A stretch of DNA of 64,000 bases from Prolixibacter sp. NT017 (GCF_009617875.1 NZ_BLAV01000001.1:4216001-4280000), one strand, 5' to 3'; counted from the first letter of the stretch, positions 17,539 through 27,189 are shown. Program-made: numbers and translations. The notes: generated by a model not told the origin, from the letters alone.

Positions 17539-18496
17539 ATGCCATTGGATACTGAAAAATAGGAGTCCCCGCTTTTCCTTTCTCTTTCATCATTTTTATC
17601 TCCTCAGCCGACAAAGGTTTAATCCGGGAAGAAAGCTCCAGCGCCATTTTAAACAAGTCTTCGTTGCCCGGAGGAAGAGCCGCTGTGACCGGATGTGAAA
17701 GGGTAAACCGAAGTCCCATCAGTGCCTCTTCCGGATCGGTTAATGGTTGATACCAGCACTTGGGAACCTTGTTGGTCGTGCCTTCCGGATACGGACTTTT
17801 GGCCATCGCCTTCAAGGCAAGAATGCCCATTTGTTTACTGTGTGCTCTTTCCAGAACCTGTGGACCGAAATTTCCTGCGTACCACGTCGTATAGTTGACA
17901 GGGAAGAGGATGGTATCGAAATCATGCTGATCCATCAGAGCGTTGGCCGCTTCGACGGAGTGTGCAGAAAAACCGAGAAAGCGAACCTTCCCTTCATTTC
18001 GGGCAGCGAGGAACGTTTCCATGGCGCCACCCGGAGCAAAAATTTGTTTCACATCGTCGAGGGTGGTCACAGCATGCAACTGGTACAAATCCAAATGATC
18101 GGTTTTCAGCCTTTTCAGCGATTGCTCCAACTCTTTCCGCGCTCCATCTTTCGAACGCTCGGTTGTTTTACATGCCAGGAAAACATCTTTCCTGTAAGGC
18201 TGCAATGCCGGTCCCAATTTTATTTCGGCGTCTCCGTAACTGGGAGCAACATCAAAGTAATTGATTCCATAATCGATGGCTTCGCTCACCCTGGAGGACG
18301 CTTGTTGCGGGGTTGCATCCATCACCACAATTCCGCCAAAGCCGAGCATCGATAGTTTTTCACCGGTTTTCCCCAATGAGCGTCTTTCAATTTTACCGGG
18401 AGGATTCTCCCTAATCATACCAGCCAGATCGGCCGGAAAAAGACTGAGAAGAGGAACGGCACCTGCCGTTGTTTTGATAAAATTTCGTCTTTTCAT
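17537..18496 (-). CDS. Tat-exported aldo/keto reductase
   Basis: A 319-residue enzyme. I start at the ATG at 18496, giving MKRRNFIKTT, a twin-arginine signal of the TAT_signal_seq type, so it is probably exported folded. The aldo/keto reductase tetrad is present: Asp and Tyr in FDVAPSYGDAE, Lys in FLACKTT and His in YQLHAV. It should reduce aldehydes or ketones, or oxidise sugars, with NAD(P)H. Tat-targeted members are common in Bacteroidota and Planctomycetes, and their substrates are mostly unknown. Single gene. Confidence 0.88.
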   Translation of the reverse strand: MKRRNFIKTTAGAVPLLSLFPADLAGMIRENPPGKIERRSLGKTGEKLSMLGFGGIVVMDATPQQASSRVSEAIDYGINYFDVAPSYGDAEIKLGPALQPYRKDVFLACKTTERSKDGARKELEQSLKRLKTDHLDLYQLHAVTTLDDVKQIFAPGGAMETFLAARNEGKVRFLGFSAHSVEAANALMDQHDFDTILFPVNYTTWYAGNFGPQVLERAHSKQMGILALKAMAKSPYPEGTTNKVPKCWYQPLTDPEEALMGLRFTLSHPVTAALPPGNEDLFKMALELSSRIKPLSAEEIKMMKEKGKAGTPIFQYPMA

Positions 18497-18721
18497 AACC
18501 ACGGTCATTTTTTAATGGATTTTCAAAAAAAGCGACTGGTCGTACCCGGAATAATGAGCACACCAGTATTCTGATTGAGCAAAAAATTCCTGCTTCGTTG
18601 GTGGGAATATCGGAGGATTAGGCCTTCCTAAGTCAGATTTGGAAAAGCACAAATAAAGTTATGAATTTTTAAACAGGAATGGAATTGAACGTCGGCTAGC
18701 ACTTATGGAAACATATAACAC

Positions 18722-20797
18722 TCAAATTGAATGCTTCACATAGCTATGTACTGACATAACAAAATCACTTCCTTCGCCGGGCTTGCTCCAAATCTCAAGC
18801 TCTCCTTTGTTCTGATGGGCTATCTCGCGACACAACTGCAATCCCAAACCGGTTCCCTTTTCGTTATTGGTCCCGGCAGAGGTGAACTCAATTCCCTGGC
18901 GAAGTTTCTGCAGGTCTTCCTCGTTAATCCCTATACCGTCATCCTTCACATGAATTTCAAGTCGGTTATCTGCAACCGAGCGAACAAACACCTTGATGCT
19001 GCCGCCTTCAGGGGTGAATTTTATGGCATTGGAAACCAGGTTGCGAACGGCCAACTGTATCGAGTTCGAATCGATAACGGCTTCATATTCCTGAGTCAAA
19101 TCAAGTGTGAGCGCAATTGATTTTGACTGAGCTGTTTGCTCCAGTTGCTCAATACTGTTCTTTAATATCTTGTTCAGGCTATGCCTTTTCAATTCGTATT
19201 GCACCTGGTTGTTCCGGCTTCGTCCCCAAACCAACAGGTTATCGACCAAACCAACGAGCGAACGGGCTGAAACCTTCATTTCCTTTCTTAATTCGCGGCG
19301 GCTGGAGTCATCCAATTCATCGCCATCCATCAACTCCATCACCTGAACGAAAACAGCCAACGGCGAACGCAAATCGTGCGCAATGATCGAGAACAGTCGA
19401 TTCCGGCTTACCACATCCTCCTTCAAACGTTTGTTTTGTTCCGATATTGACCGGTTCTTATTCTCAATCTCTACTCTTTTTTGGTTAATTTCTTCCGTCC
19501 GTTCGTTCACCAGCGACTCGAGGTTGGCATTTACCGCCTCCGATTCACTTGTCAGTTTTCTTTCGTTTCGGATGGTCATGACAAACCGCTTTAACATGAT
19601 GGCTGTCTCGATGTAAATAAACACCACAAAACCGTATTTCATCAGGTATTCACCGTAATGAACCTCAAAGGCATTGGCGACCAGTATGTCATGCAAAATG
19701 ATCACCAGGATTAAGCTGATTCCAATCAGATGGTACCGGGCAAATGCTACCTTTCGACCAGTCAATTTCAGCGAAAAATAGAAAATCAATATTCCTGAAA
19801 AGAAAACAAGCGCATAGAAAATGAACAACGAATAAGCGAATATCCTGACCGGTAGAAACAATATCCCCAGGCTACAGAAAACCGTTATGTAAGTTACCAG
19901 TCGGTTCCATGCATAAAAAGCCTGATTCCGGTAGAAATAATAGTAATACCAGTTGAAGAACATCAACGCCAGGAAGGTCGACAGATATTCAATCCGGATG
20001 AGCCACGTCCACGAAGGCGTGAATAAGTCATTGATCAGGAAGTTATCATTGGCCAGGCTGCGCAATACAACAAACCAGAGCGAAAGGCTGAAATACAAAA
20101 GGGATTTCTCTTCACGGTAGTAGAAGGCGAAAATCGAGTAAAAAACACCAAATGTTATCAGAAAAATCAGCGCTGCAAAAATCAGATGATTATGTTTCCG
20201 CGCCTGCAACGCGACGCTGCCAGGTGTCCCCAGATAAAGGGGTTTCCAGAACCCTCCTCTACGGTGATGAAAATTGGATACCTGGATGACAATATCAACA
20301 GGTTGCTTCCCCGCTATAAACTGAATATGTCCGGGGCGGTAACGCGGAACCGATGAGCCGAAGGATGTCCCTACTCTCCCGTTCTTGTAACGGAGTTTTC
20401 CGTCGATAAAAAGTTCGAACGCAGAATCGAAAATGGGAACCAAAAGGCTTAATGTGTCCCCATCTGCACCCGCAATTTTTAAACGGGCATGATACGTGGC
20501 ATATCCGCTGCCAGGAAGTGATTTTCCGTTAACAGAGTATTCGGTCCAGTAAGCGGGGATATTGACCATTTCAGGCTTCTCGCTGAAAGAGTGACCCGAA
20601 GAAAGACTATCGGGGCTAACCAGCTGTTTCCAATAAAATTCCCATGTCCCGTCCAGTTTAACGGGCTCTCCCTGCTGCAACTTCTCTAAAAGGATGTTCA
20701 CGACACCCTTCGAAACGAGCTCGGCTTTTGAATGACCGGGCAAACAGCTCCAAATTATCAGCAAAAAGAAAATATATAGTGGTCCCTTTTGTCTCAT
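18722..20797 (-). CDS. 7TMR-DISM sensor histidine kinase
   Basis: A 691-residue membrane kinase. Residues 1-25 form a signal peptide. Residues 40-190 are an extracytoplasmic beta-rich ligand-binding domain (GTWEFYWKQLV, YHARLKI) typical of 7TMR-DISM proteins. Residues 204-405 hold about seven membrane helices, and 405-465 a coiled coil. The kinase core has the H-box FSIIAHDLRSP (His474), the N-box NLVSNAIKF (Asn590), DDGIGI and GTGLGLQL. It has no receiver domain and no response regulator lies beside it, so the partner is elsewhere. The signal is unknown, but DISM domains often bind carbohydrates. Confidence 0.9.
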   Translation of the reverse strand: MRQKGPLYIFFLLIIWSCLPGHSKAELVSKGVVNILLEKLQQGEPVKLDGTWEFYWKQLVSPDSLSSGHSFSEKPEMVNIPAYWTEYSVNGKSLPGSGYATYHARLKIAGADGDTLSLLVPIFDSAFELFIDGKLRYKNGRVGTSFGSSVPRYRPGHIQFIAGKQPVDIVIQVSNFHHRRGGFWKPLYLGTPGSVALQARKHNHLIFAALIFLITFGVFYSIFAFYYREEKSLLYFSLSLWFVVLRSLANDNFLINDLFTPSWTWLIRIEYLSTFLALMFFNWYYYYFYRNQAFYAWNRLVTYITVFCSLGILFLPVRIFAYSLFIFYALVFFSGILIFYFSLKLTGRKVAFARYHLIGISLILVIILHDILVANAFEVHYGEYLMKYGFVVFIYIETAIMLKRFVMTIRNERKLTSESEAVNANLESLVNERTEEINQKRVEIENKNRSISEQNKRLKEDVVSRNRLFSIIAHDLRSPLAVFVQVMELMDGDELDDSSRRELRKEMKVSARSLVGLVDNLLVWGRSRNNQVQYELKRHSLNKILKNSIEQLEQTAQSKSIALTLDLTQEYEAVIDSNSIQLAVRNLVSNAIKFTPEGGSIKVFVRSVADNRLEIHVKDDGIGINEEDLQKLRQGIEFTSAGTNNEKGTGLGLQLCREIAHQNKGELEIWSKPGEGSDFVMSVHSYVKHSI

Positions 20798-20964
20798 CCT
20801 TTCTTTTTAAAGCACACACCATCAACCTACACATAACCATGCGACTAGAACAGAGAACACTTCTTCCTCCGGCGTCAAACAAGTCGGGTTATTCCCTAAA
20901 AGCAATAACGTCTCCGCTCCGTAAATATTCTTACAGACCGATACTTTTCTCAGAAAAAATGTAA

Positions 20965-22194
20965 TTAGTATGACTCGTTGGTGAGGTACTTGCCGGAAAT
21001 AAAGCGAACCGGGAACCAGGCCGCAAAAAATCCGATGACCAGAACGGAAATAAAAATGGCCGTCACATCCATGGGGATGATTTTAACCGGATAAGCATCG
21101 ATAATGAAGGAGGTGCCGCCGGTGAGTTTTAGCAATCCGTATGTTTGCTGAAGCCAACTGACAACCAGGCCGAGAAAAGTACCCACTACGGCTCCGATGA
21201 TGGAAATGGACCAGCCTTCGAAGAGGAAAATTTTTCGGATAAGACTGTGATTGGCTCCCATACTTTTCAGGATATTGATGTCTTCCTTCTTATCGAGAAT
21301 GAGCATGGTGAGAGAGCCAACAATATTGAAGGAGGCAATGAGCAAAATGAAGACCAGGATGAGGTAAACGGCCCACTTTTCGCTCTTCATGATTTTGTAG
21401 AGATAATCGTGCTGCTGGTATCGGTTTTTCACCACAAACCGGTTGCCCACGAGTTCCTGTATTTTCTGTTGCGTTTCTTTGACGGACGCATCTTTCTTCA
21501 GTTTTAACTCAACAGCACTGACGCCGGTAGGCATTTCAAACAACCGGCGGGCAAATGCCATGGGAACAATCACGTACTTCGAATCGATTTCCTGCTGAAT
21601 ACTGAATATCCCGGTAGGAAAAATAATGTCGTGATTGAAATTTCCGACCAGTCCCATACCCATGGTTCGGCCCCTTTGCGGAACATACACCTGGATGGGG
21701 TTGATAAAATTGAGTCCAACCGAAAGGTAATAAGCTACCCCTTGCCCAATCACAGCGTAATAGTTGTTCGCGTCTTCCAGCTTGAATTTGCCGTCTACCA
21801 ACATCGTATCGATACCCGTCATCTGCTGAAACGATGGACTCACGCCCATGATGGTGGCAATGTATTGCTGATTGCTGTACCGAAGCAGTGCATTCTCCTC
21901 GATAATCTGAGCATAGTCGGCGACTTCGGGCAGGTTACGTATTTCCTGAAAAATGGCCGTGCTGTCCTGGAAACTTTTCCCTTCGGCTATGGTAATTTTC
22001 AGGTCTGGGTCGAACGATGAAAAGAGCGATTTGATCAAGCCGTCGAAGCCATTGAATACCGACAAAACCACCACCAGTGCCATCGTCCCCACCGACATAC
22101 CGACGATGGAAATTCCGGAAATGATGTTGATGATATTGGTCTTCTTTCGCGAAAGCAGGTAACGCTTGGCTATGTATAACGGCAGGTTCATCAA
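20965..22194 (-). CDS. FtsX/LolE-like ABC transporter permease
   Basis: A 409-residue inner-membrane protein with one N-terminal helix (IISGISIVGMSVGTMALVVV), a large periplasmic domain of about 220 residues and three C-terminal helices. This is the MacB/FtsX layout of LolC/LolE lipoprotein-release permeases. The start LPLYIAKRYLLSRKK and the loop KSMGANHSLIRKIFLFEG agree with that family. No ATPase gene is adjacent. It is the last gene of a unit with a methyltransferase and rbfA upstream. Lipoprotein release to the outer membrane is the likeliest job. Confidence 0.85.
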   Translation of the reverse strand: MMNLPLYIAKRYLLSRKKTNIINIISGISIVGMSVGTMALVVVLSVFNGFDGLIKSLFSSFDPDLKITIAEGKSFQDSTAIFQEIRNLPEVADYAQIIEENALLRYSNQQYIATIMGVSPSFQQMTGIDTMLVDGKFKLEDANNYYAVIGQGVAYYLSVGLNFINPIQVYVPQRGRTMGMGLVGNFNHDIIFPTGIFSIQQEIDSKYVIVPMAFARRLFEMPTGVSAVELKLKKDASVKETQQKIQELVGNRFVVKNRYQQHDYLYKIMKSEKWAVYLILVFILLIASFNIVGSLTMLILDKKEDINILKSMGANHSLIRKIFLFEGWSISIIGAVVGTFLGLVVSWLQQTYGLLKLTGGTSFIIDAYPVKIIPMDVTAIFISVLVIGFFAAWFPVRFISGKYLTNESY

Positions 22195-22203
22195 GTATTT
22201 TCT

Positions 22204-23034
22204 TTAGACTGGCTTTTCGGCTTTCACCATCAGTCCGGTTCCGGTTTCATGCTTTCCGTGCACATCGAAGTAATTCAGCAAAGCGGAAACGGGGTAAGCG
22301 ACCAGGTAATAGAATGGCAACACCACGAAAAAGATTTTGGAAGCGCCCAACATCTGGATCGGATACTTCATAGAAAGACGCCAGGAAATTTTTCCCGGGG
22401 CACCATATGTATAGCGTACATCGATGTTGGTAAATCCGGCTCGTTCCAGCTTTTCGCGAATATCCGCCACACCGTATCCATCGCGCACATGCTCATCGAT
22501 AAAGCCATGAACATCTTCCTCGTGTTCGTGATCGTGGCTATCGGAACCGCCCTGATCGGACGGAGTGGAAATGAACAGTACGCCGCCTGGCTTCAGTGAT
22601 GCATTAAAATTCCGGAAAACCTGCTCGTCTTCCAGGATGTGTTCCATTACGTCCACCGAAAGAATCAGGTCGTAAGTTTCCGGCTCATCAAATTTGGTCA
22701 AATCCGCTTCCGCGAAATGCACCCGTTCGCCTTTCCCAATACGGTTAAAAAACTGGTTGCAATCAGCTATCTGCTCTTCTTTTACGTCAACACCTTTGAT
22801 TCGTGCCTTCGGAAAAAGCCGGCTCATCCGGTAGGTGTACTGGCCAAAGCCGGAACCGGCGTCCAGGATTTTCAATTCCTTTCCGGTATGTGACTTGCCC
22901 CACTTCTTCAGCTCCCGACTAACGTGCCAGGCACGCAACAAAAGCATATCGAGCAGTGAATAGAAAACTTTGCGCAGAAAAGGCGTCCGGTTAAAGGCTT
23001 TTCCCAGAACGCGTTTGATCGGATCGTATTGCAT
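22204..23034 (-). CDS. SAM-dependent methyltransferase
   Basis: A 276-residue class I methyltransferase. The SAM-binding motif I is LDAGSGFGQYTYRMS, the acidic end of strand two is GVDVKEEQ, motif II is LSVDVMEHI and motif III is LKPGGVLFISTPSDQ. A His/Asp/Glu-rich stretch (DSHDHEHEEDVHGF) near residue 165 is unusual and could bind metal. The last 70 residues are partly hydrophobic (FFVVLPFYYLVAYPVSALL), which suggests membrane association. The substrate is unknown. It lies between rbfA and the permease on one strand with short gaps. Confidence 0.85.
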   Translation of the reverse strand: MQYDPIKRVLGKAFNRTPFLRKVFYSLLDMLLLRAWHVSRELKKWGKSHTGKELKILDAGSGFGQYTYRMSRLFPKARIKGVDVKEEQIADCNQFFNRIGKGERVHFAEADLTKFDEPETYDLILSVDVMEHILEDEQVFRNFNASLKPGGVLFISTPSDQGGSDSHDHEHEEDVHGFIDEHVRDGYGVADIREKLERAGFTNIDVRYTYGAPGKISWRLSMKYPIQMLGASKIFFVVLPFYYLVAYPVSALLNYFDVHGKHETGTGLMVKAEKPV

Positions 23035-23069
23035 GTGCCTGAAATCGTTTAAAATCGAGCGTTTGTAAT

Positions 23070-23411
23070 TTATTTCAACAGGTTGTCAATGTTTTCGATG
23101 TAGTCGAGACTGTCATCCAGGAAGAACTCCAAATCGGGAATTACCCGCAACTGGTGGCGCACAATCCGTCCCAATTCCCCACGTAAATGGCCTTTCCGGT
23201 TGTTGATGTGGTCCAGAATTTCCTGTGCATTGTCCGACGGAAAGATACTCAGATAACAGCGAGCCAGCGACATATCGCGGGTCACCCTCACAGTCGTTAC
23301 GGTAATCATCTTCCCCTGAAAAAGCATCTGGGTTTCGCGTCGAAACAATTCGCTCAGTTCTTTTTGTATCAACCGGCCAATTTTATTCTGACGGGTACTA
23401 TATTCTTTCAT
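23070..23411 (-). CDS. rbfA: 30S ribosome-binding factor A
   Basis: A 113-residue KH-fold protein needed for late 16S rRNA processing. I choose the ATG at 23411 (MKEYSTRQNKIGRLIQKEL), since the sixteen extra upstream residues are basic and not conserved in type. Markers are the DMSLARCYLSIF strand and the C-terminal IPDLEFFLDDSLDYIENI, the usual ending of RbfA. First gene of the rbfA-methyltransferase-permease unit; an rbfA-permease neighbourhood is, as far as I recall, common in this phylum. Confidence 0.93.
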   Translation of the reverse strand: MKEYSTRQNKIGRLIQKELSELFRRETQMLFQGKMITVTTVRVTRDMSLARCYLSIFPSDNAQEILDHINNRKGHLRGELGRIVRHQLRVIPDLEFFLDDSLDYIENIDNLLK

Positions 23412-23727
23412 CTCTGTCTTTTTTCTTTTGCTGTAAATAACGGTTTCCCGGAAACTCAATACAAAATAGCGTTAACACAGGAATCCATATGTCGTGATAT
23501 TTAAGCGCAAAGGTAAATAATTATGACGGAAGATAATTCATTGCCCAATTACTGCTGCTCATTTATCAAAAAATGACTCCCGTTTTTCATTTGAGTCTTG
23601 ACTTTTCACCGAATCGCCGTATATTTATATGTGCAGACATAATATGCAAACTGCTTATGAACTGCGGATAAACAACTAATTATTGATTGTGTTCCGGATG
23701 TAATCATCCAATCGATATCATTACCAT

Positions 23728-24480
23728 ATGAAACTCAAAATCGACCACAACAGTTCAAAGCCCCTGCATGCCCAGGTAGAAATTCTACTGCGCAAACTGA
23801 TCGAAAAACCCGAATATCAGGAAGGTGCCTATTTGCCCAAAGAGGTTGATTTAGCTAAAAAGTTAGGCATATCGCGAAACACCGTTAGACAAGCTATCAA
23901 CAAGCTGGTATTCGAAGGATTACTTATCAGGAAGAAGGGACAAGGGACAACTGTTGCTCCAAAAACAAATCATACACCGGCGGTTGACGGAAATGCCATT
24001 GCACGACAAATTCAGTCAGATGAAGAACCATTGGTCACGCTTCAGACAAATGCGGTCCGGGAAGATGCCAACGAAACGGTCGCCCGGTTCATGCAAATTC
24101 CGGAAGGAACACCCGTTTTCAAAATTACCCGGTTGGAAGGAAATGACGACGAACCGGTGGTTTATCTCGAAAGCTACTTCCATCCCCGTCTGGGATTACA
24201 CGAAGACATGGATTTTTCAAAGCCACTGAGCCAGATTCTAACCAACGATTTATCGGTTGTCCTCTCGCTTTCGCGTGAAAAAGTGGAAGCCCGGCCTGCA
24301 TCGACCATCACTGCCAAGCGACTGGGCATCACTACCATTGATCCGGTACTGGTTCGTGAACGCTACGTTTATGATACCGACAACCAGCCGGTAGAATACA
24401 CCACCAGCTTTTACAACGCTTACAAATACGCCTACAACATTGAGATTCAGCACAACCAGGTTGTCTACCCAGACGTTTAA
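23728..24480 (+). CDS. GntR-family regulator (HutC/UTRA type)
   Basis: A 250-residue transcription factor. Residues 8 to 76 are a GntR winged helix (KPLHAQVEILLRKLI, then LPKEVDLAKKLGISRNTVRQA). Residues 90 to 240 form a UTRA ligand-binding domain (FKITRLEGNDDEPVVYLES, then the terminal VEYTTSFYNAYKYAY). UTRA regulators usually respond to sugars, amino acids or phosphonates. The next genes downstream (YqaA, reductase, YeeE) do not name an inducer. The effector and targets are therefore open. Confidence 0.9.
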   Translation: MKLKIDHNSSKPLHAQVEILLRKLIEKPEYQEGAYLPKEVDLAKKLGISRNTVRQAINKLVFEGLLIRKKGQGTTVAPKTNHTPAVDGNAIARQIQSDEEPLVTLQTNAVREDANETVARFMQIPEGTPVFKITRLEGNDDEPVVYLESYFHPRLGLHEDMDFSKPLSQILTNDLSVVLSLSREKVEARPASTITAKRLGITTIDPVLVRERYVYDTDNQPVEYTTSFYNAYKYAYNIEIQHNQVVYPDV

Positions 24481-24581
24481 GCTTTCTCGTCCGAACCAAG
24501 ACGGAATTTTCTCTTCTTTGTTGTTATATCTTCGGTTACCGACATCACTAACCTATTCATGTTTAAACATAGAAATTACGA

Positions 24582-25022
24582 ATGGAAGCGCTGGCAACAT
24601 ACGGTTTAATTGGTCTCTTTGTCGCTGCCTTTGTGGCGGGAACCCTCATTCCGTTTAATTCGGAAATCGTGTTGAGTGCCGTTCTGATCGCCGGTGCCGA
24701 TTTGATGACCGCACTCGTTGTGGCAACCATCGGTAATTCATTGGGGGGACTGGTGACCTATTACATGGGACACATCGGGAAACCGGAATGGCTGGAAAAA
24801 TACGGCAAGGTGAAACATGAAAAGCTGGTGCAAATACAACCGCAACTCAACCGGTACGGGCCCGCAGCTGCAACGCTTTCGTTTGTTCCCGGACTCGGTA
24901 ATGTTATCATCCTCGGGCTTGGTTTCTTCCGCATTGCTCCATTCTGGAGCTTCCTGTTCATGACATTCGGCAAGCTGGCCCGTTATGCTGTTTGGGGATA
25001 CATGACCGATTTAGTGATTTAA
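24582..25022 (+). CDS. YqaA-family (DedA-like) membrane protein
   Basis: A 146-residue inner-membrane protein with four hydrophobic stretches. The pattern (GTLIPFNSEIVL near residue 20, GNSLGGLVTYYMG near 50, then RYGPAAATLSFVPGLGN and a final helix) is that of YqaA proteins, short relatives of the DedA/SNARE-associated family proposed to act as lipid scramblases or transporters. It follows the GntR gene by about 100 bases on the same strand. The exact function is unknown. Confidence 0.85.
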   Translation: MEALATYGLIGLFVAAFVAGTLIPFNSEIVLSAVLIAGADLMTALVVATIGNSLGGLVTYYMGHIGKPEWLEKYGKVKHEKLVQIQPQLNRYGPAAATLSFVPGLGNVIILGLGFFRIAPFWSFLFMTFGKLARYAVWGYMTDLVI

Positions 25023-25134
25023 TACCCCGAAAAAGTCGACATTACTGAACCGACTGTTGCCTAAATAGTTGTATCTTTTTACACTGAAATGAATTTGTAA
25101 GAATCTCGATTATTAACCCTACGCTAATGGGTCC

Positions 25135-25647
25135 ATGCGAAAGCTCATTCTGAATATTGCTATTAGCCTCGATGGCTGTATTGAAGGACCGAACGGTGAG
25201 TTTGACTGGTGTTTCACCGACCAGGACTACGGGATGACCCAATTCATGAAACAGATTGACACGTTATTGATGGGACGGAAAAGTTACGAAGTGCTCACTT
25301 CCTCTTCCACTGACCCATTTCCCGGCAAAGAGTTGGTCGTTTTCTCCCGAAGGCTCCGTAATCTCGAACCTCCTGCACGACTTCATCAGGGAAACCTGAA
25401 ACATACGGTGACGCAGTTGAAAGTCCAGCCCGGAAAAGACATCTGGTTGTTCGGTGGTGCCGACATCGCCGGACAATGCCTCGATCTGGGTCTGGTCGAC
25501 GAAATGCAGCTCGCGGTTCATCCCCTGTTCATTGGCAATGGAAAGTCACTGTTCCGTTTGCTGAACAGGCGCCGAAACTGGAAATTGAGTGAAACCAAGC
25601 GCTTCGATACCGGTTTGATACAACTCTTCTACCGGAAAGAACAGTAG
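25135..25647 (+). CDS. Dihydrofolate reductase family protein (RibD C-terminal type)
   Basis: A 170-residue protein beginning MRKLILNIAISLDGCIEG, the start typical of the RibD_C/DHFR-like family. It also has TLLMGRKSYEV, the NADPH-binding-like IWLFGGADIAGQCLDLGLVD and a C-terminal LIQLFYRK strand. True folate reductases are one branch; most members are reductases of unknown substrate. No folate or riboflavin gene is adjacent. The plus-strand spacing to its neighbours is over 100 bases, so it may be transcribed alone. Confidence 0.85.
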   Translation: MRKLILNIAISLDGCIEGPNGEFDWCFTDQDYGMTQFMKQIDTLLMGRKSYEVLTSSSTDPFPGKELVVFSRRLRNLEPPARLHQGNLKHTVTQLKVQPGKDIWLFGGADIAGQCLDLGLVDEMQLAVHPLFIGNGKSLFRLLNRRRNWKLSETKRFDTGLIQLFYRKEQ

Positions 25648-25842
25648 TCGAAACCGTCAGTCTCGCTGTCGCTGCCTGGACAAGTCGATAACCAGTAGTT
25701 ATTGAGTATAATGGAATTGTATTTGCACACACAATTGATTACCAATTACTTTACCATCGCAAACCAACACTCAAACTCATGTTGGTACTTAACGTCTTTC
25801 CTATCGGAAAAAACATAACCGAAACGATTAAATAAGACAACT

Positions 25843-26856
25843 ATGAGCCTTCAGATTTTAGTATTCGGCTTCCTTTTCGGAGCCATTCTTCAGCGGGCAC
25901 AGCTGAACAAATACAACACCATCAGCGGAATGGCAACGCTGGAAGACTACACCGTAGTCAAAGCCATTCTCGTCGCCATCGGACTGGGCATTATGCTCAT
26001 CAACTTCGAAATCGGAACCGGGCAAGCAATCTACCATGTAAAACCGTTCATTGTTGGCGGCATTATGCTGGGCGGATTGATTTTCGGAGCCGGCATGGCC
26101 ATTCTGGGTTACTGCCCCGGAACCATGGCTGTCTCACTTGGCGAAGGCTCCATCGACGCTTTGGTCGGTATCGTAGGCGGCTTGCTGGGAGGACTCATCT
26201 TCACTGCAGTCCTGCCTGCCATCGAACCCATTCTGGGTCCCAACTTAGGCAAGATTTCCCTCTTTACCATCATGGGTGAGCAAACCACTTACTGGTTTTA
26301 CTTTCTGACGATTTTATTTGGCGCCGCAATGATTCTGCTCGCCTTCTATTTCGATAAAAAACACAAAGCGCCCAATTATCGCTGGCTGTTTGCCGGCCTG
26401 GCTTTGGCTGTTCTCAATGCCATGGTATTCCTGAAGGTGACTTCCAACCGTCCCATCGGTGCATCGACGAGTTATCCGTATGTAGCTGACCAGCTCACCG
26501 GGATGACCAACAACGGTTATTTTGGTAAGATTGCTACTCCGGGACATTGGGAATTGGTTTTCCTTTTCGGAGCGCTGCTGGCCGGACTGGTTTTCTCACT
26601 CCTGTCAAAAGAATTCAAAATTACCGCGATCCACCGTCGCTGGGAGCATTACAAAGGCAAGTCGGTAAGCAAACGACTGGTGACTGCTTTCATTGGTGGA
26701 TTTATCCTCATTTTCGGAGCACGAATGGCCGGCGGATGTACCAGCGGACACATCCTCTCCGGAGGCATGCAGTTAGCCGTGAGCAGCCTGGTATTTGGCA
26801 TCTTCGTTTTTGCCGGCCTGTTGATTACCGGAAAATTATTCTATAAGAGAAAGTAA
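25843..26856 (+). CDS. YeeE/YedE-type thiosulfate or sulfur transporter
   Basis: A 337-residue inner-membrane protein with two related halves, each with a conserved cysteine: GYCPGT (Cys91) and GGCTSGH (Cys299). In the characterised YeeE (TsuA) such cysteines pass thiosulfate through the membrane. Several Bacteroidota use separate half-length YeeE proteins; here both halves are in one chain. It is a single gene with a terminator and no tusA-like gene beside it. Thiosulfate or a related sulfur compound is the probable substrate. Confidence 0.85.
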   Translation: MSLQILVFGFLFGAILQRAQLNKYNTISGMATLEDYTVVKAILVAIGLGIMLINFEIGTGQAIYHVKPFIVGGIMLGGLIFGAGMAILGYCPGTMAVSLGEGSIDALVGIVGGLLGGLIFTAVLPAIEPILGPNLGKISLFTIMGEQTTYWFYFLTILFGAAMILLAFYFDKKHKAPNYRWLFAGLALAVLNAMVFLKVTSNRPIGASTSYPYVADQLTGMTNNGYFGKIATPGHWELVFLFGALLAGLVFSLLSKEFKITAIHRRWEHYKGKSVSKRLVTAFIGGFILIFGARMAGGCTSGHILSGGMQLAVSSLVFGIFVFAGLLITGKLFYKRK

Positions 26857-26883
26857 CTTCCAATTAGATACCCCTTTCGGGGG

Positions 26884-26922
26884 AAAACACCATCCTGTTC
26901 GAACATAGCATGGTGTTTTTTT
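26884..26922 (+). terminator. Terminator after the YeeE-type gene
   Basis: AAAACACCAT pairs with ATGGTGTTTT around a 16-base loop, followed by T. Confidence 0.8.
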
Positions 26923-27026
26923 ATGAAAAATCGCCAGATGGCAGACTCCAGACATTTCAGGTTGAAAAAAATTTAAGGGTTTAAGGATAACCACTGACTG
27001 CCTTGCCGGCGTAAATGGCGTGAAGG

Positions 27027-27059
27027 AAGGATGTCATCCCTCGGCGGGATGACATCCTT
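27027..27059. repeat. Perfect 14-base inverted repeat
   Basis: AAGGATGTCATCCC and GGGATGACATCCTT flank a TCGGC loop with no mismatch. It is not adjacent to any gene end (the YeeE gene already has its own terminator), so it is more probably a repeat element or a protein-binding site than a terminator. Confidence 0.7.
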
Positions 27060-27105
27060 TATAACACATAGTTCCCCGTATCATGGCGGAAGCAAAATAC
27101 CACTT

Positions 27106-27189
27106 AGCGGAGTCTGCCCACCACCTAGCGAACAATCCCCACCTGTCAGCGAAGTCCGCCCACCACTTAGCGAACAATCCCCACCTGTG
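27106..27189. repeat. Tandem repeat, 4 x 21 bp (2 x 42 bp)
   Basis: Two 42-base units (27106-27147 and 27148-27189) differ at a handful of positions. Each consists of two similar 21-base halves of the form AGCGRAGTCYGCCCACCAC and AGCGAACAATCCCCACCTGT. The period is divisible by three, so both strands give open frames with seven-residue repeats, but no start or family supports a protein. Confidence 0.85.
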
